A DNA stretch of 64,000 nt. Source: Apricaphanius iberus. Taxonomy: Eukaryota > Chordata > Actinopteri > Cyprinodontiformes > Aphaniidae. This document shows positions 49,541 to 62,850 of this stretch, piece by piece. Position 1 is the first letter of the stretch, and every line of letters starts with the position of its first letter. Where the stretch lies: assembly GCA_028564705.1 (NCBI GenBank), contig JAPXFQ010000338.1, forward strand, positions 2,976,001 to 3,040,000. The letters are read 5' to 3'. Below the pieces are notes generated by a model, which searched no databases, had not been told where the DNA came from, and saw only the letters and a list, made by a program, of their open reading frames with translations. Position numbers and translations under genes: made by a program.

Positions 49541-51385
49541 CTGGCCACGCCTCTCAAGGCAGGCAAATGGCTTACATATTATCTCAATAGTGACATATGT
49601 TTTCTCAAAGACGCTGCAAATACTAATGTATCTGAATAACTTTAATAAAGATTGAACTCTCTTCAAACAACACGTAAGATAAAGAAAGTAAATGTTAAAA
49701 ACAACCTAGACTAACAAACAACCACAAAAATGTAATAGAACTTGAAGTATTTTATTCATATAACCATGCCCGAATGAACATATATTTTATATGTTATTTT
49801 CAGGTCAAAACATGTTGCAATATCAATTCACCATCTTCATTGTTAATAATGAAACATAATTTCCCACCACTGTAGCTTTTACAGCTTAAGCAAAACTTTT
49901 CCTGCGACAATAATAAAGTAATTTTAAATCGATTTGATAGAAAAGTTCCTTTTAGCTTCTTTCACTGCAGTGTGTGTAAGTGTGCTTTTTGTCACATTTC
50001 TCTCATACATGTAGAAAAAGTGTTTCTTTGTCTTACTGTCAACTGAAGTTACAAAACGTTTAATCATGCAGTAGTACATATGATAGGAACAGAGCGGTTT
50101 TACTTGAGGACTCCCGAAGCTCTGTCCGTCTACTTTTTACCCATGTTTTTCTTTTCCATAAAAAAGATATGTGAATGTAAACTGAAACAATCAGATGATG
50201 GAACTTTTAAGAGGTTTGACCTGTCTGACTCACCTTCAGAAAGGAGACTTTCTCTAAAGAATTCAAGATATATATGTTTTTATCAATGGGAGTAGTTTGT
50301 GGAGTTTAAAGTTATTCTTTGTCTTAAAATTCCCTAAATGGGCACCTGTCATTCAATCAGTCAATGATAACTTTGTAAAATGCTTTGGTAAATGCCAATG
50401 TAAAAATACCTGACAATGAGCTTCTACAAGTTCTTTGACCTAAGGAGTACATTGTGTACTAAAATAATAAAAACAATAAAAACCTTCCAGTTGCATGTGG
50501 TGAAGAAAATGTCCCCTTAGGTTAACATAAGAACAGGTTATAGTCATAGATTACGGCACAATAGGGTCCTGTTGTGTCATAAAGAGCAAACTTTGCTAAA
50601 GAGACACAAATCATCCCTTAAAGCAATACGTTATATAACCGATACTCTCCTGCTAGTTTTTTCTTGCTCTCTATCTCCAGGAAAAAAATTTTGCTCTGGG
50701 CAATCAATCCTGCATGTGTGTTAAAATATGCCAGGTGTGGGAATGGTAAGTTAAAAGTGTTTCCCAAAGTGGAAGGAACATGCACAAAGATGACAATTCT
50801 AGGAATAAAGAGCAGTGGGATTTTTAGGCCAATTTTTGTCCTGATTCACCCCTTCCGACATGCCCCGATTATTAGGGTCTTAAGATCATCCTAATAGATA
50901 TTCCTGCTGTTTGGTGTGTGTTCAGAGTGCTCTGGTCAGCACGGAAAGATGTCGGGACAACTTGGATGACAAATTGGGAATATTCAAAATGTTGGATTGT
51001 CTTGGCCTGGTGTTGCATTGTGCGTTGTTTGTTGTGTTGTGGATTTAAGGGAAAATGCAGATATTTGGCAATTAATAGTTAACTAGTTTATTATTTTCAG
51101 GGCACCACCTGTTATCAGGAACTATTTTAATAGCCAAATGTATATAGTTTTCATTTTAACAATTCCAATTCTGATTCCGATTCAATTCCTGTTCTACACT
51201 GTTCTCAATTCTGATTCTTTGAGGTGCAGGAGAGAAAAAAAAAATAAAAAAAATATTTCCTTTGAAAAAGCCTTTACAAAGGCCATTTTTATTTGTTCTT
51301 TCAATAAAGTTAAACCTGAACTGATACTGTAACATAAGTCAGCTACCATCTAAGTTATTAAGCTCAAAGTTGATCTTATTTACTT
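49541..51385. other. Non-coding, no gene seen
   Basis: AT-rich sequence. Several short open frames lack splice or homology support. Confidence 0.45.
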
Positions 51386-51389
51386 AATG

Positions 51390-52106
51390 TTACCTAAATG
51401 TGGGCAACTCTACATCGCTAAGAGGTTGCAGCCTTTTTAACGCATATGCTGTTACTATTCCATGGCACTCGGCAATTTGCTCTGCTGACAGCTTTCCGCT
51501 TGCTGCTATGGTGAATTGGATTTGTTTATTTGCTGGCTGGGGTCTCTGGCTGGTTAACATAGTAGCAGTTGCAGCAGCTGCAGCCTGCCATATGCTAGTG
51601 TCACTAGTATATTCAAACTTAAGCAAGTCTGTGGAGAATAAGACAATCATAATTTTCATGTACCTGATTCCATTTCCGATGAGGAGTTTCTGGCTGACGG
51701 TTGATTGTCTGAAGTGGAGGAACCAACAGGAGAAGGAGAGCGACGAGCAACACATCATACACTCGTTACCACACTGTATACCACGCAGCTGCCGAAGGTG
51801 TTTTGTCATGTTTGTTGTACATCCTCCATTGGCACTAAAAGGTGTATCAAAGGTGTTGCACTGTGCAAATCCATCCTTTTGTAAATTATGGTTAAGACAA
51901 GTTACATTTCGCAGGGCTCGGAGTAGTACCTAATACAAACCCCAGAAACGAACTAGTGCGGGGCCCTCACTAGTTTGTTTGCTCACACTGTGGGCATTTA
52001 GGAACACAAATTTTTTTTTAAAAATTCAAACATGCTCTTAACGGTCCCGGGACCGGACACTAGGAACTGGTACCTATTTGGAAGCAGTTCTCGGTGCCCA
52101 ACCCTG
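51390..52106 (-). mobile_element. hAT (ZBED-type) transposon 5' part with transposase fragment
   Basis: On the minus strand the element begins CAGGGTTGGGCACCGAG at 52106, a typical hAT terminus of this type. Further in, frames read NMTKHLRQLRG (BED-finger-like) and IAASGKLSAEQIAECHGIVT, then ALKRLQPLSDVELPTFR. The last matches the ITxAIxxFIxxDxxPxSVVExxxFR block at the start of hAT transposases. Frameshifts occur and the rest of the transposase is absent beyond 51390, so it is a truncated dead copy. Confidence 0.65.
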
Positions 52107-52414
52107 GTTATCTTCACCACCACCAATCTTTGCCATATTAAAAAATTTTTTTTTTCTTTTTTAAACTGCTCAAGTGGACCCCCAGTAGGCATGGGCCCCT
52201 GAGCATGTGCCCATAATGCCCATTGGATAATCCTGCCTTGGCAACGATACACCTTGGAAGCGTCTATTATTTCAAGTGTTAACTCATTTGACTGCAGTAC
52301 ACAAATGCATAGAAACAGAGATCAGTCAGAGCAAAGTATGAAACGACATTTTCGAAATAAATAAATAAGACAATAATTGACCTCCATATATTTTTCAAGT
52401 AGAGTCCTTGCTCT

Positions 52415-53086
52415 TACGGTGCATTCACACCAAAAGCATCAAGCGCGCTGCATGCCTCTAGCCGGTCGCTTGAACATTTGCACCCCGAAGCAGGTCCAAA
52501 ACTAACTGGTCGTGCTTCAAAATATGCCGATTTCACGTGTATGAAGTGGAAATACGTAACTTGTGGGAAAAGCTTCTTTGCAACGCAAATGTGCTTCTAA
52601 AACTCTACTATTCAGAGCTGCCTTTGAGCCCTAAATTGTGCTTTCTGATCACTATTTGATTCTCGTGGTTTAATGTTTTATTCTTTTTTTTTATTTCATT
52701 TTTAATCTATTGTGTTTTATCTATTTTTATTCTATATTGCATAAATTTGTGTTTTATGTGTTTTTAATCTATATTGCATAAATTTTTTCCTTACATCGTC
52801 TTTTCTTATTTATTGATTCTGTCTATCTGTTAAACCTATATGTTTCTGTTTTTTATTCTAATCATGCTTCTGTAACCATGTATTTGGCATCATTATTACT
52901 GAATCATGTAAAGCACCTTGAATTGCCTTGTGTTGAAAGTGTGCTATATAAATAAAATTGCCTTGCCTTGCCTTCTGGCGTATCGCGGGACCCCCAGTCA
53001 CACTTCATCGTGCTCCTCCATTGACTTTACATGTAAACCTGACTCTCTAGTCGCGTTGGTCATCTACAGTGTGTACGCACCATAAG
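52415..53086. mobile_element. MITE with a LINE 3' end inserted in it
   Basis: The left end TTACGGTGCATTCACACC and the reverse complement of the right end (TTATGGTGCGTACACAC) are related. Between its halves sits a LINE 3' fragment at about 52597-52970. Read without that insert, the MITE is about 300 bp and non-coding. Confidence 0.5.
52597..52972 (+). repeat. 5'-truncated L2-type LINE, 3' UTR only
   Basis: Starts AAAACTCTACTATTCAGAGC, identical in order to the 3' regions at 57461 and 62562. It continues to GTAAAGCACCTTGAATTGCC and ends CTATATAAATAAAATTGCC with a (CCTTG)n tail. It shows what the genuine 3' end of this LINE family looks like. A CTTCT-like repeat on both flanks may be its target duplication. 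Confidence 0.7.
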
Positions 53087-54138
53087 AATGCTCTATTTAT
53101 ATTTAAGTGCAGTGTAAAGTTTTAACCTGAAGAGGGCATTCCACTGATATTTTTTGATAGAAATTTTATATTTTTTAATAAAATGTACTAAAAATACAAA
53201 AATAATGAAAGCACTAGATACTCATTTACACAGTTCATCAGCAAAAAAAGAAAGAAATAAAGGTGTTCAGGGGTTGAGTTGGACTTTAAACACACACATT
53301 TTTTGCCTAGCCAAAGCTCTGTTTTTTGTGATTCTTTGCTTTTTTTTCATAATGATTGGCTTGAATTCCTCATAGGCCAGCATCAGTAATTCCAACTCCA
53401 CTTCTTTAAAGTATTCTGCCCTTTCTCTTCAGTTTCCTTTGTGATTTGTGAATTCGGTGATCCATTAGGAGGGCATTTATGTTTCAGGGTTTACCAGGAG
53501 TAGGTTGATTAAGCTGATCCTTATCTGATGTTCTACAACCGGCATACTCAGGCTATGCAGGTTTATGGTTGATTAACAGAGAATTCAGAGTTTACCACAT
53601 GGTAAGTTAACCAGGCTTTCTGGCACAGCCCCCTGCAGGTGCAGTTCTGTACATGCTTTGAAGGCCTTAAATTTTACCCTACTATGTATTGTTTTATAAA
53701 ATGTTGATCTCAGGTCCATGCATGCATAACTGCCAGTCAAGCATTGGATTTCAAACGTTGAAGTCTTGAGGTTCAAGATGCAGAAGGACAAAATTATTCT
53801 CAGATTCTTCAGGCTTTGTGGCATCCAGTCTTTCTCCTCTAGGCAACTATTAGTAACCCGTTTCAACATGTTTCAAGGGAAAAAAGCTGTGCAGCATAAT
53901 CAGCACTTTATCATCTCCAAATCTTATATTAAAACCAGTGTGTATGTACTCACTGCCCTCCGGAATTTATCTAGTGTTAAGCAAAATCAACTGAGAATGA
54001 AACACTTTCCGGAATTAGCAGGTATTATTACACCATTGTAGACAGTTACGAAAGCTATCTCAGTTGAGGATTGCTTTAGAAAGTCAAAACGAAATATTTT
54101 GGAAATCTTACACAACCAGGATCTATTGTTGATGACTG

Positions 54139-57100
54139 ATGTGTGATGTTTCAGGCTGCCAGACTTTTCTTCAAGAAAACCTTATTACCAATCACAATGT
54201 AAAGACTATGCTTTTGTCTGAAACTTGGTTGGATGCAAATAATGAAAGAACCGTAATGCTAGAAGCCACACCACCTAACTACAGCTTACTAAGGGCGCTT
54301 TCACATGGTACGGGAGTCCGTACTCGGGTACGGTATTTGGTCAAAATCCACTTATTTCGTACCATGTCAACACAGACTGTACCGTGCCAGAATACGGCCA
54401 GAGAGACCTGCCTTGGAGGTAGTATCCAAGTCCAGGTACGAGCGGCCACGTACCATGTGAACACAACCCGTACTCTGGCCGTACTCAAGACAATAGACGC
54501 GCTCCATGCGGAAATGACGACACCGCCGGCCGAAATTACAGAATCACCTCGCGACCATACAAATACCAGAACAACGCGATTCAAGCATCCCACAGCAACA
54601 CAGCAGGTTACAAAACGGCGGGTTTACTACAACACTGACCCTGTAGATGGCTTCAGGTAGCAGCTGACCAGTAGACCAGTTTGTTTACATTCTAGGCTGT
54701 CGCTCGTTTTATGATGTCGGTACTTCTCACTCCCTTGTTTGTTGGAGGACTAAGACTTATTTGTATACCGCCACCTGCTGTTTATTTGTAGTAAAAGACT
54801 GGATCGCAATACGGGCAGAGATCCGTGACATGTGAACAGAAAAAATTAGCATTTTCTCTGGCCGTTTTCTGGTACGGGCCACACATGTGAAAACGGCCTA
54901 AATGAAAACAGGCAACAAAGAGGGGAGGGGGGGTTGGGAGGGGCGGTCTGGGAACTATTTTTAAAAATACACTGAACTTTAAAAAGATACTTCTGGGTAC
55001 ATTTCACTCCTTTGAATACTTTGCCACAGAGATAAAAGAGCCCAACAAGGTCTTAGTCATAAATATGTACAAACCCCCCAAAGCTAGCTCAAACTTCATT
55101 AATGACCTAAACACTATTCTTTCTGTAATATGTATTGAATATGACCAACCTATTATTGTGGGACATCTGAACAGTCATACTGACAACCCCCAGGATAGAC
55201 TGACTTAAACATTAAGTGATACTCTCCTTAACTTTGGCCTAACCCAACATATCAATCAGCCAATACACAAACAAGGTCACACTTTAGACCTAATTATTAA
55301 CAAAGGACTGAAAATCTCTAACATCTCCGTAGTGGATGTTGCAATTTCTGACAACTTTTTTGATTCCGGCTAAATTATCTAATCAAAATAAGACCATAGT
55401 AAAAAAAACGCCCCCTTGTTGACAGCTAAGCTGAAATCTTTAAACAAATTTACTGCTCTAACTCACCCAGTCTCATAAATCATTAATGCCATTGCTCCAA
55501 TTAAAGTAAAAGTAGTCTCAGGTAGAAACTAGTCTCCATGGACCAACACTCCTCTGGTACACACAGTTAAAAAAGGGAGTGCCGTCAGGCCGAAAGAAAA
55601 TGGATGAAAACTCAATTCCAGGTTCACTATGAGATCTACAAAAACAAGCTGAACAAATATAACTTCATTCTGAAAACTGCAAGAGAAACATTCTTCTCTG
55701 AAATCTTTACCAGAGACATTAATAACACTCAGACTCTATTCGCAACAGTTGAAAGACTAACTAAACCTCCAGTGACAGCAGCTCCTCAGCTACACTCCAC
55801 TAGGGCCTGTAGGAAATTTACCAATTTCCTCACTGAAAAGATTCTAGAAATCAGAAGATCAATCTGTAAAGCAGCACCCAACCCACCACCATTTTCATTC
55901 CCATGTTAAAATAATGCAGGTAAAATGTCAAATTTCAAAAAACTGAATAAATCACATCTTGATGAAATTATTAAATTGCTAAACTCCTCCTCTTGCTGCC
56001 TCGATATCTTACCCACACCTTTTTTAAAGAAAGTCCTCCCTGTCATCAAGTCCGATCTGATGCAAATAGTTAACGCATCCTTCCAGTCAGGTGTCTTCCC
56101 CCAGGCCCTCAAAACAGCAGTTATCTAACCCCTATTAAAGAAAAACAACCTAGATAATACATTGATGCAGAATTATAGGCCAATCTCTAATCTCCCATTC
56201 ATCAATGAGATTATTAAAAAAGCTGTATCTCAACAACTAACTACATTCCTGACAATGAACGACTCCTTAGATAATTTTCAATCTGGTTTCCGTGCCCATC
56301 ATAGCACTGAGACTGCCCTAGTCAAAGTTGACATGACATCCGCATAAATACAGACAGCGGCAGAACCATAGTTCTGGTTCTGTTGGACCTCAGTGCAGTG
56401 TTTGAAAATGTTGATCAAAAAACATTACTGGAACGATTGGAGAGCTGGATCGGACTCACTGGTACAGTACTTCAATGGTTTAAGTCTTACCTCAAAATAG
56501 ACAGTTCTTTGTGTCCATTGGGAATTTCTCATCAGAACAAACATAAATCACATATGGGGTCCCCCAGGGCTCCATCCTGGGACCCCTCCTGTTCAATATT
56601 TATATGCTCCCAATAACCAAGATTATAGCAGCCAATCAGATAAATTATCATAACTATGTGACACACAGCTATACATTACATTGTCACCAGGTGACTTTGA
56701 TTCTATCCAGACCTTAAATAAATGAATTGAACAAAACCATTGACTGGATGTTCCCGTAACTATCCTCCAGCATAAACTAGAAACAAAAAACTGAAGTAAA
56801 TTTATTTTTGAGACTAAGGAGAAACGATCCAGACTCAGCCATTTTATTCAGCTCATAACAACTAAAATGGGCTTTATGTAGGCCCATAATACAGGTGTAA
56901 TAATGGACTCAGACTGAACCTCCAGGGTCACATAAAGGCATAACAGGTCAGACTTCTTTCAACCTGAAGAACAATTTCATTAGGATTAAAGGACTAATGT
57001 CACAGAAGGACTTTGAAAAACTGATCCATGCGTTTATCTTTAGTCGGATTTATTACTGCAACAGCGTCCTCACAGGTCTACCTAAAAAAGCAATCAGACA

Positions 57101-57748
57101 ACTGCAGCTGAACCAGAACGCTGCTACCCGTGTTCTCACTAGAACTAGGAAAGTAGAACACATCACCCCAGTTCTTAAGTCCTCACACTGGCTCCCTGTA
57201 CCTCAGAGAATAGATTTTAAAATACTCCTACTAGTTTATAAATCACTGAACGGTTTAGCACCAAAGTATGTTGGAGATCTGCTGTCACTATACTAACCCA
57301 GCAGACCACTCAGGTCCTCCAACTCGAGCTTATTTAACATTCCTAAAATTGGAACTAAACAAGGAGAGGCAGCTTTCAGCTTCTATGTTCCACAAATCTG
57401 GAACAAACTTCCAGAAGAATGCAAAGATGCTGAATCGTTAGGCTCTTTTAAATCAAATATTAAAACTCTACTATTCAGAGCTGCCTTTGTGCCCTAAATT
57501 GCGCTTTCTGATCACTATTTGATTCTCGTGGTTTAAGTTTTATTCTTATTTTTTTATTTCTGTTTTAATCTATTGTGTTTTATCTGTTTTTATTCTATAT
57601 TGCATAAATTTGTATTTTATCTGTTTTTAATCTACATTGCATAAATTTGTTCCTTACATCATGTTTTCTTATTTATTGATTGTGTCTATCTGTTAAACCT
57701 ATATCTATCTGTTTTTCTCAAATCATGGTTCTGTTGTACATGGTTTTT
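54139..57748 (+). mobile_element. L2-type LINE, unit 1 copy (inactive)
   Basis: Plus-strand blocks in order: LITNHNVKTMLLSETWLDAN (endonuclease), [125 protein letters not shown] and [21 protein letters not shown] 3' UTR follows. Stops such as that after QALKTAVI and after VDMTSA are shared with unit 2. The YADD region (about 56650) is destroyed. Confidence 0.8.
54293..54898. mobile_element. PIF/Harbinger-like MITE with a known empty site
   Basis: The 606-bp insert begins GGGCGCTTTCACATG and ends CATGTGAAAACGGCC, an imperfect inverted pair, and is flanked by CTAA (54289-54292 and 54898-54901). Unit 2 has the uninterrupted site GCTTTCTAAATGAAAAC near 60010, which proves insertion and shows duplication of TAA (or CTAA). 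A 3-bp TWA-type duplication is characteristic of PIF/Harbinger. There is no transposase. Confidence 0.85.
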
Positions 57749-60700
57749 ACTAAAAATACAAAAATAATGAAAACACTAGATACTCATTTACACAGTTCAT
57801 CAGCAAAAAAAGAAAGAAATAAAGGTGTTCAGGGGTTGAGTTGGACTTTAAACACACACATTTTTTGCCAAGCCAAAGCTCTGTTTTTTGTGATTCTTTG
57901 CTTTTTTTTCATAATGATTGGCTTGAATTCCTCATAGGCCAGCATCAGTAATTCCAACTCCACTTCTTTAAAGTATTCTGCCCTTTCTCTTCAGTTTCCT
58001 TTGTGATTTGTGAATTCGGTGATCCATTAGGAGGGCATTTATGTTTCAGGGTTTACCAGGAGTAGGTTGATTAAGCTGATCCTTATCTGATGTTCTACAA
58101 CCGGCATACTCAGGCTATGCAGGTTTATGGTTGATTAACAGAGAATTCAGAGTTTACCACATGGTAAGTTAACCAGGCTTTCTGGCACAGCCCCCTGCAG
58201 GTGCAGTTCTGTACATGCTTTGAAGGCCTTAAATTTTACCCTACTATGTATTGTTTTATAAAATGTTGATCTCAGGTCCATGCATGCATAACTGCCAGTC
58301 AAGCATTGGATTTCAAACGTTGAAGTCTTGAGGTTCAAGATGCAGAAGGACAAAATTATTCTCATATTCTTCAGGCTTTGTGGCATCCAGTCTTTCTCCT
58401 CTAGGCAACTATTAGTAACCCGTTTCAACATGTTTCAAGGGAAAAAAGCTGTGCAGCATAATCAGCACTTTATCATCTCCAAATCTTATATTAAAACCAG
58501 TGTGTATGTACTCACTGCCCTCCGCAATTTATCTAGTGTTAAGCAAAATCAACTGAGAATGAAACACTTTCCGGAATTAGCAGGTATTATTACACCATTG
58601 TAAACAATTACAAAAGCTATCTCAGTTAAGTGTTGCTTTAGAAAGTCAAAACGAAATATGTTGGAAATCTTACACAACCAGGATTTATAGTGGGTTTCAA
58701 CAGCTCATTTAAATGAGGAAATGCAGCTTTCGATGACAGTTCAAAGTCCAACCAATAACAAGATTAGATTCTTTATAACATGAGTCTTTTGAAATAAGAT
58801 GGTTAATTATTGTTAGTACTGCTGGAACAATGCAAGTTAGATAATGAACAAATAGAGAGGGCATGGAGATATGTTTCTAATGAAAAAGTGGTGTTTTCAT
58901 CTTGCCAATAAATAAAGTCAGGTCATTTAATGTGATCGTAAGGTGAGTAAATCACTCAGAACAGTGAGGCTAACTTTCAGAGATAGTTGAGCAAAGGCTG
59001 ATATGAATACAGTTAAAGCTTTTTATTTTATGAGATCAGTAAAATAGTTATTACTTTCTTTGTTATATGAACAATTTGACAAATTTTATAGATCAGCAGG
59101 AGTTCCTGAATCACACTCAAGAGCCAAATATCAAAACCAGTGTGAATAAGTGACAGATTATTCACTCTGGATTGTCACATTAAGTTAGATAATGAACAAA
59201 TAGAAAGGGCACGGATGTAATGTTTCTAATGAAAAAGGAGTGTTTTCATCTTGCAAATGAATGATGCAGGCCATTTAATGTGATCGTAAGAAAGAGCAGT
59301 ATTTCTCTGACTCACCACTAAGGCTGATATGAATGCAGTTACAGCTTTTTTGATTTTATGAGATCAGTAAAACAGTTGTCAAAATTGGACAACGATGTCC
59401 ATGTTGGGTTCCTATGTAATTAGCGCATAGCCAGAAATACCAGCCAGAATTTTTAGCATAATTAACAGAGTTGTTTGATCAATGGCAGCAAAAGCAAAAT
59501 CAACTGGGAATGAAACACTTTCCTGAATTAGCAGGTATTATTACACCATTGTAAACAGTTACGAAAGCTATCTCAGATGAGGATTGCTTTAGAAAGTCAA
59601 AACGAAATATGTTGGAAATCTTACACAACCAGGATCTATTGTTGATGACTGATGTGTGATGTTTCAGGCTGCCAGACTTTTCTTCAAGAAAACTTGTCAA
59701 CCAGCACCAGTCTGGTTACCGAGAAAATAGCATTCCGGTGAATATTAGTAATAGAAATTACAAAGGCAACCCCCCCCCCCGCATCAGGTCAAATCTCTAA
59801 AATATTGCCTGTCAGAATAACTTAAAAACTACCAATGGATATCTTAAATTGGCATTACTCAATGTCCGTTCCTTATTAAATAAATCTTTTTTAATTAATG
59901 ACCTTATTACCAATCACAATGTAAAGACTATGCTTTTGTCTGAAACTTGGTTGGATGCAAATAATGAAAGAACCGTAATGCTAGAAGCCACACCACCTAA
60001 CTACAGCTTTCTAAATGAAAACAGGCAACAAAGAAGGGGGGGGGGTGTGGGGGGTGTGGGGCGGTCTGGGAACTATTTTTAAAAATACACTGAACTTTAA
60101 AAAGATACTTCTGGGTACATTTCACTCCTTCGAATACTTTGCCACAGAGATAAAAGAGCCCAACAAGGTCTTAGTCATAAATATGTACAAACCCCCCAAA
60201 GCTAGCTCAAACTTCATTAATGACCTAAACACTATTCTTTATGTAATATGTATTGAATATGACCAACCTATTATTGTGGGACATCTGAACAGTCATACTG
60301 ACAACCCCCAGGATAGACGGACTTAAACATTAAGTGATACTCTCCTTAACTTTGGCCTAACCCAACATGTCAATCAGCCAATACACAAACAAGGTCACAC
60401 TTTAGACCTAATTATTAGCAAAGGACTGAAAATCTCTAACATCTCCGTAGTGGATGTTGCAATTTCTGACAACTTTTTTGATTCCGGCTAAATTATCTAA
60501 TCAAAATAAGACCATAGTAAAAAAACGCCCCCTTGTTGACAGCTAAGCTGAAATCTTTAAACAAATTTACTGCTCTAACTCACCCAGTCTCATAAATCAT
60601 TAATGCCATTGCTCCAATTAAAGTAAAAGTAGTCTCAGGTAGAAACTAGTCTCCATGGACCAACACTCCTCTGGTACACACAGTTAAAAAAGGGAGTGCC

Positions 60701-62850
60701 GTCAGGCCGAAAGAAAATGGATGAAAACTCAATTCCAGGTTCACTATGAGATCTACAAAAACAAGCTGAACAAATATAACTTCATTCTGAAAACTGCAAG
60801 AGAAACATTCTTCTCTGAAATCTTTACCAGAGACATTAATAACACTCAGACTCTATTCGCAACAGTTGAAAGACTAACTAAACCTCCAGTGACAGCAGCT
60901 CCTCAGCTACACTCCACTAGGGCCTGTAGGAAATTTACCAATTTCCTCACTGAAAAGATTCTAGAAATCAGAAGATCAATCTGTAAAGCAGCACCCAACC
61001 CACCACCATTTTCATTCCCATGTTAAAATAATGCAGGTAAAATGTCAAATTTCAAAAAACTGAATAAATCACATCTTGATGAAATTATTAAATTGCTAAA
61101 CTCCTCCTCTTGCTGCCTCGATATCTTACCCACACCTTTTTTAAAGAAAGTCCTCCCTGTCATCAAGTCCGATCTGATGCAAATAGTTAACGCATCCTTC
61201 CAGTCAGGTGTCTTCCCCCAGGCCCTCAAAACTGCAGTTATCTAACCCCTATTAAAGAAAAACAACCTAGATAATACATTGATGCAGAATTATAGGCCAA
61301 TCTCTAATCTCCCATTCATCAATGAGATTATTAAAAAAGCTGTATCTCAACAACTAACTACATTCCTGACAATGAACGACTCCTTAGATAATTTTCAATC
61401 TGGTTTCCGTGCCCATCACAGCACTGAGACTGCCCTAGTCAAAGTTGACATGACATCCGCATAAATACAGACAGCGGCAGAACCATAGTTCTGGTTCTGT
61501 TGGACCTCAGTGCAGCGTTTGAAAATGTTGATCAAAAAACATTACTGGAACGATTGGAGAGCTGGATCGGACTCACTGGTACAGCACTTCAATGGTTTAA
61601 GTCTTACCTCAAAATAGGCAGTTCTTTGTGTCCATTGGAAATTTCTCATCAGAACAAACATAAATCACATATGGGGTCCCCCAGGGCTCCATCCTGGGAC
61701 CCCTCCTGTTCAATATTTATATGCTCCCAATTACCAAGATTATAGCAGCCAATCAGATAAATTATCATAACTATGTGACACACAGCTATACATTACATTG
61801 TCACCAGGTGACTTTGATTCTATCCAGACCTTAAATGAATGCATTGAACAAACCAATGACTGGATGTCCCGTAACTTTCTCCAGCTAAACAGAAACAAAA
61901 CAGAAGTAATTATTTTTGGACCTAAGGAGGAACGATCCAGACTCAGCACACAGCTTCAGCTCATACAACTAAAAGTGACTCATCAGGCCCATAATCTAGG
62001 TGTAATAATGGACTCAGACCTGAACCTCCAGGGTCACATAAAGGCAATAACAAGGTCAGCCTTCTATCACCTGAAGAACATTTCTAGGATTAAAGGACTA
62101 ATGTCACAGAAGGACTTTGAAAAACTGATCCATGCGTTTATCTTTAGTCGGATTTATTACTGCAACAGCGTCCTCACAGGTCTACCTAAAAAAGCAATCA
62201 GACAACTGCAGCTGAACCAGAACGCTGCTACCCGTGTTCTCACTAGAACTAGGAAAGTAGAACACATCACCCCAGTTCTTAAGTCCTCACACTGGCTCCC
62301 TGTACCTCAGAGAATAGATTTTAAAATACTCCTACTAGTTTATAAATCACTGAACGGTTTAGCACCAAAGTATGTTGGAGATCTGCTGTAACTATACTAA
62401 CCCAGCAGACCACTCAGGTCCTCCAACTCGAGCTTATTTAACATTCCTAAAATTGGAACTAAACAAGGAGAGGCAGCTTTCAGCTTCTATGTTCCACAAA
62501 TCTGGAACAAACTTCCAGAAGAATGCAAAAATGCTGAATCGTTAGGCTCTTTTAAATCAAAGATTAAAACTCTACTATTCAGAGCTGCCTTTGTGCCCTA
62601 AATTGCGCTTTCTGATCACTATTTGATTCTCGTGGTTTAAGTTTTATTCTTATTTTTTTATTTCTGTTTTAATCTATTGTGTTTTATCTGTTTTTATTCT
62701 ATATTGCATAAATTTGTGTTTTATCTCTTTTTAATCTATATTGCATAAATTTGTTCCTTACATCATCTTTTCTTATTTATTGATTGTGTCTATCTGTTAA
62801 ACCTATATCTATCTGTTTTTCTCAAATCATGGTTCTGTAACCATGTATTT
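57749..62850 (+). repeat. Tandem duplication, unit 2 (about 5.1 kb)
   Basis: Direct repeat of unit 1. It contains an additional block of about 950 bp (58604-59553) whose two ends repeat the same roughly 150-bp sequence (AAACACTTTCC..ATTAGCAGGTATTATTAC and onward), and it lacks the 606-bp MITE. It ends in LINE 3' UTR sequence (GTAACCATGTATTTGG) that unit 1 has lost at its junction with unit 2. Confidence 0.85.
59830..62850 (+). mobile_element. L2-type LINE, unit 2 copy (inactive)
   Basis: It shares its layout and stops with the unit 1 copy, plus an upstream endonuclease block LALLNVRSLLNKSFLINDLI-type (near 59850). Its C-terminal part, 61798-62391, is intact for 197 codons: [59 protein letters not shown] and [20 protein letters not shown]. 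The catalytic YADD is lost (ACTATGTGACACACAG). It ends in a 3' UTR from about 62400. Confidence 0.8.

Larger units (their letters stand above)
53185..57748 (+). repeat. Tandem duplication, unit 1 (4564 bp)
   Basis: The unit starts ACTAAAAATACAAAAATAAT, and the same sequence starts unit 2 at 57749. It holds about 0.95 kb of unrecognised sequence followed by an L2-type LINE. Relative to unit 2 it lacks about 950 bp near 54041 and about 210 bp near 54180, and carries an extra 606-bp MITE at 54293. Elsewhere the units differ only at scattered bases, except for a cluster of small indels at 56640-56960. Confidence 0.85.

Noticed and set aside
51400..51933. Plus-strand 177-codon frame
   Set aside because: The opposite strand carries the hAT transposase fragment; the plus frame is its shadow.
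53585..53869. Minus-strand open frame repeated at 58147-58431 as a conserved gene
   Set aside because: Its repetition is explained by the tandem duplication; no splice, start or domain evidence supports coding.
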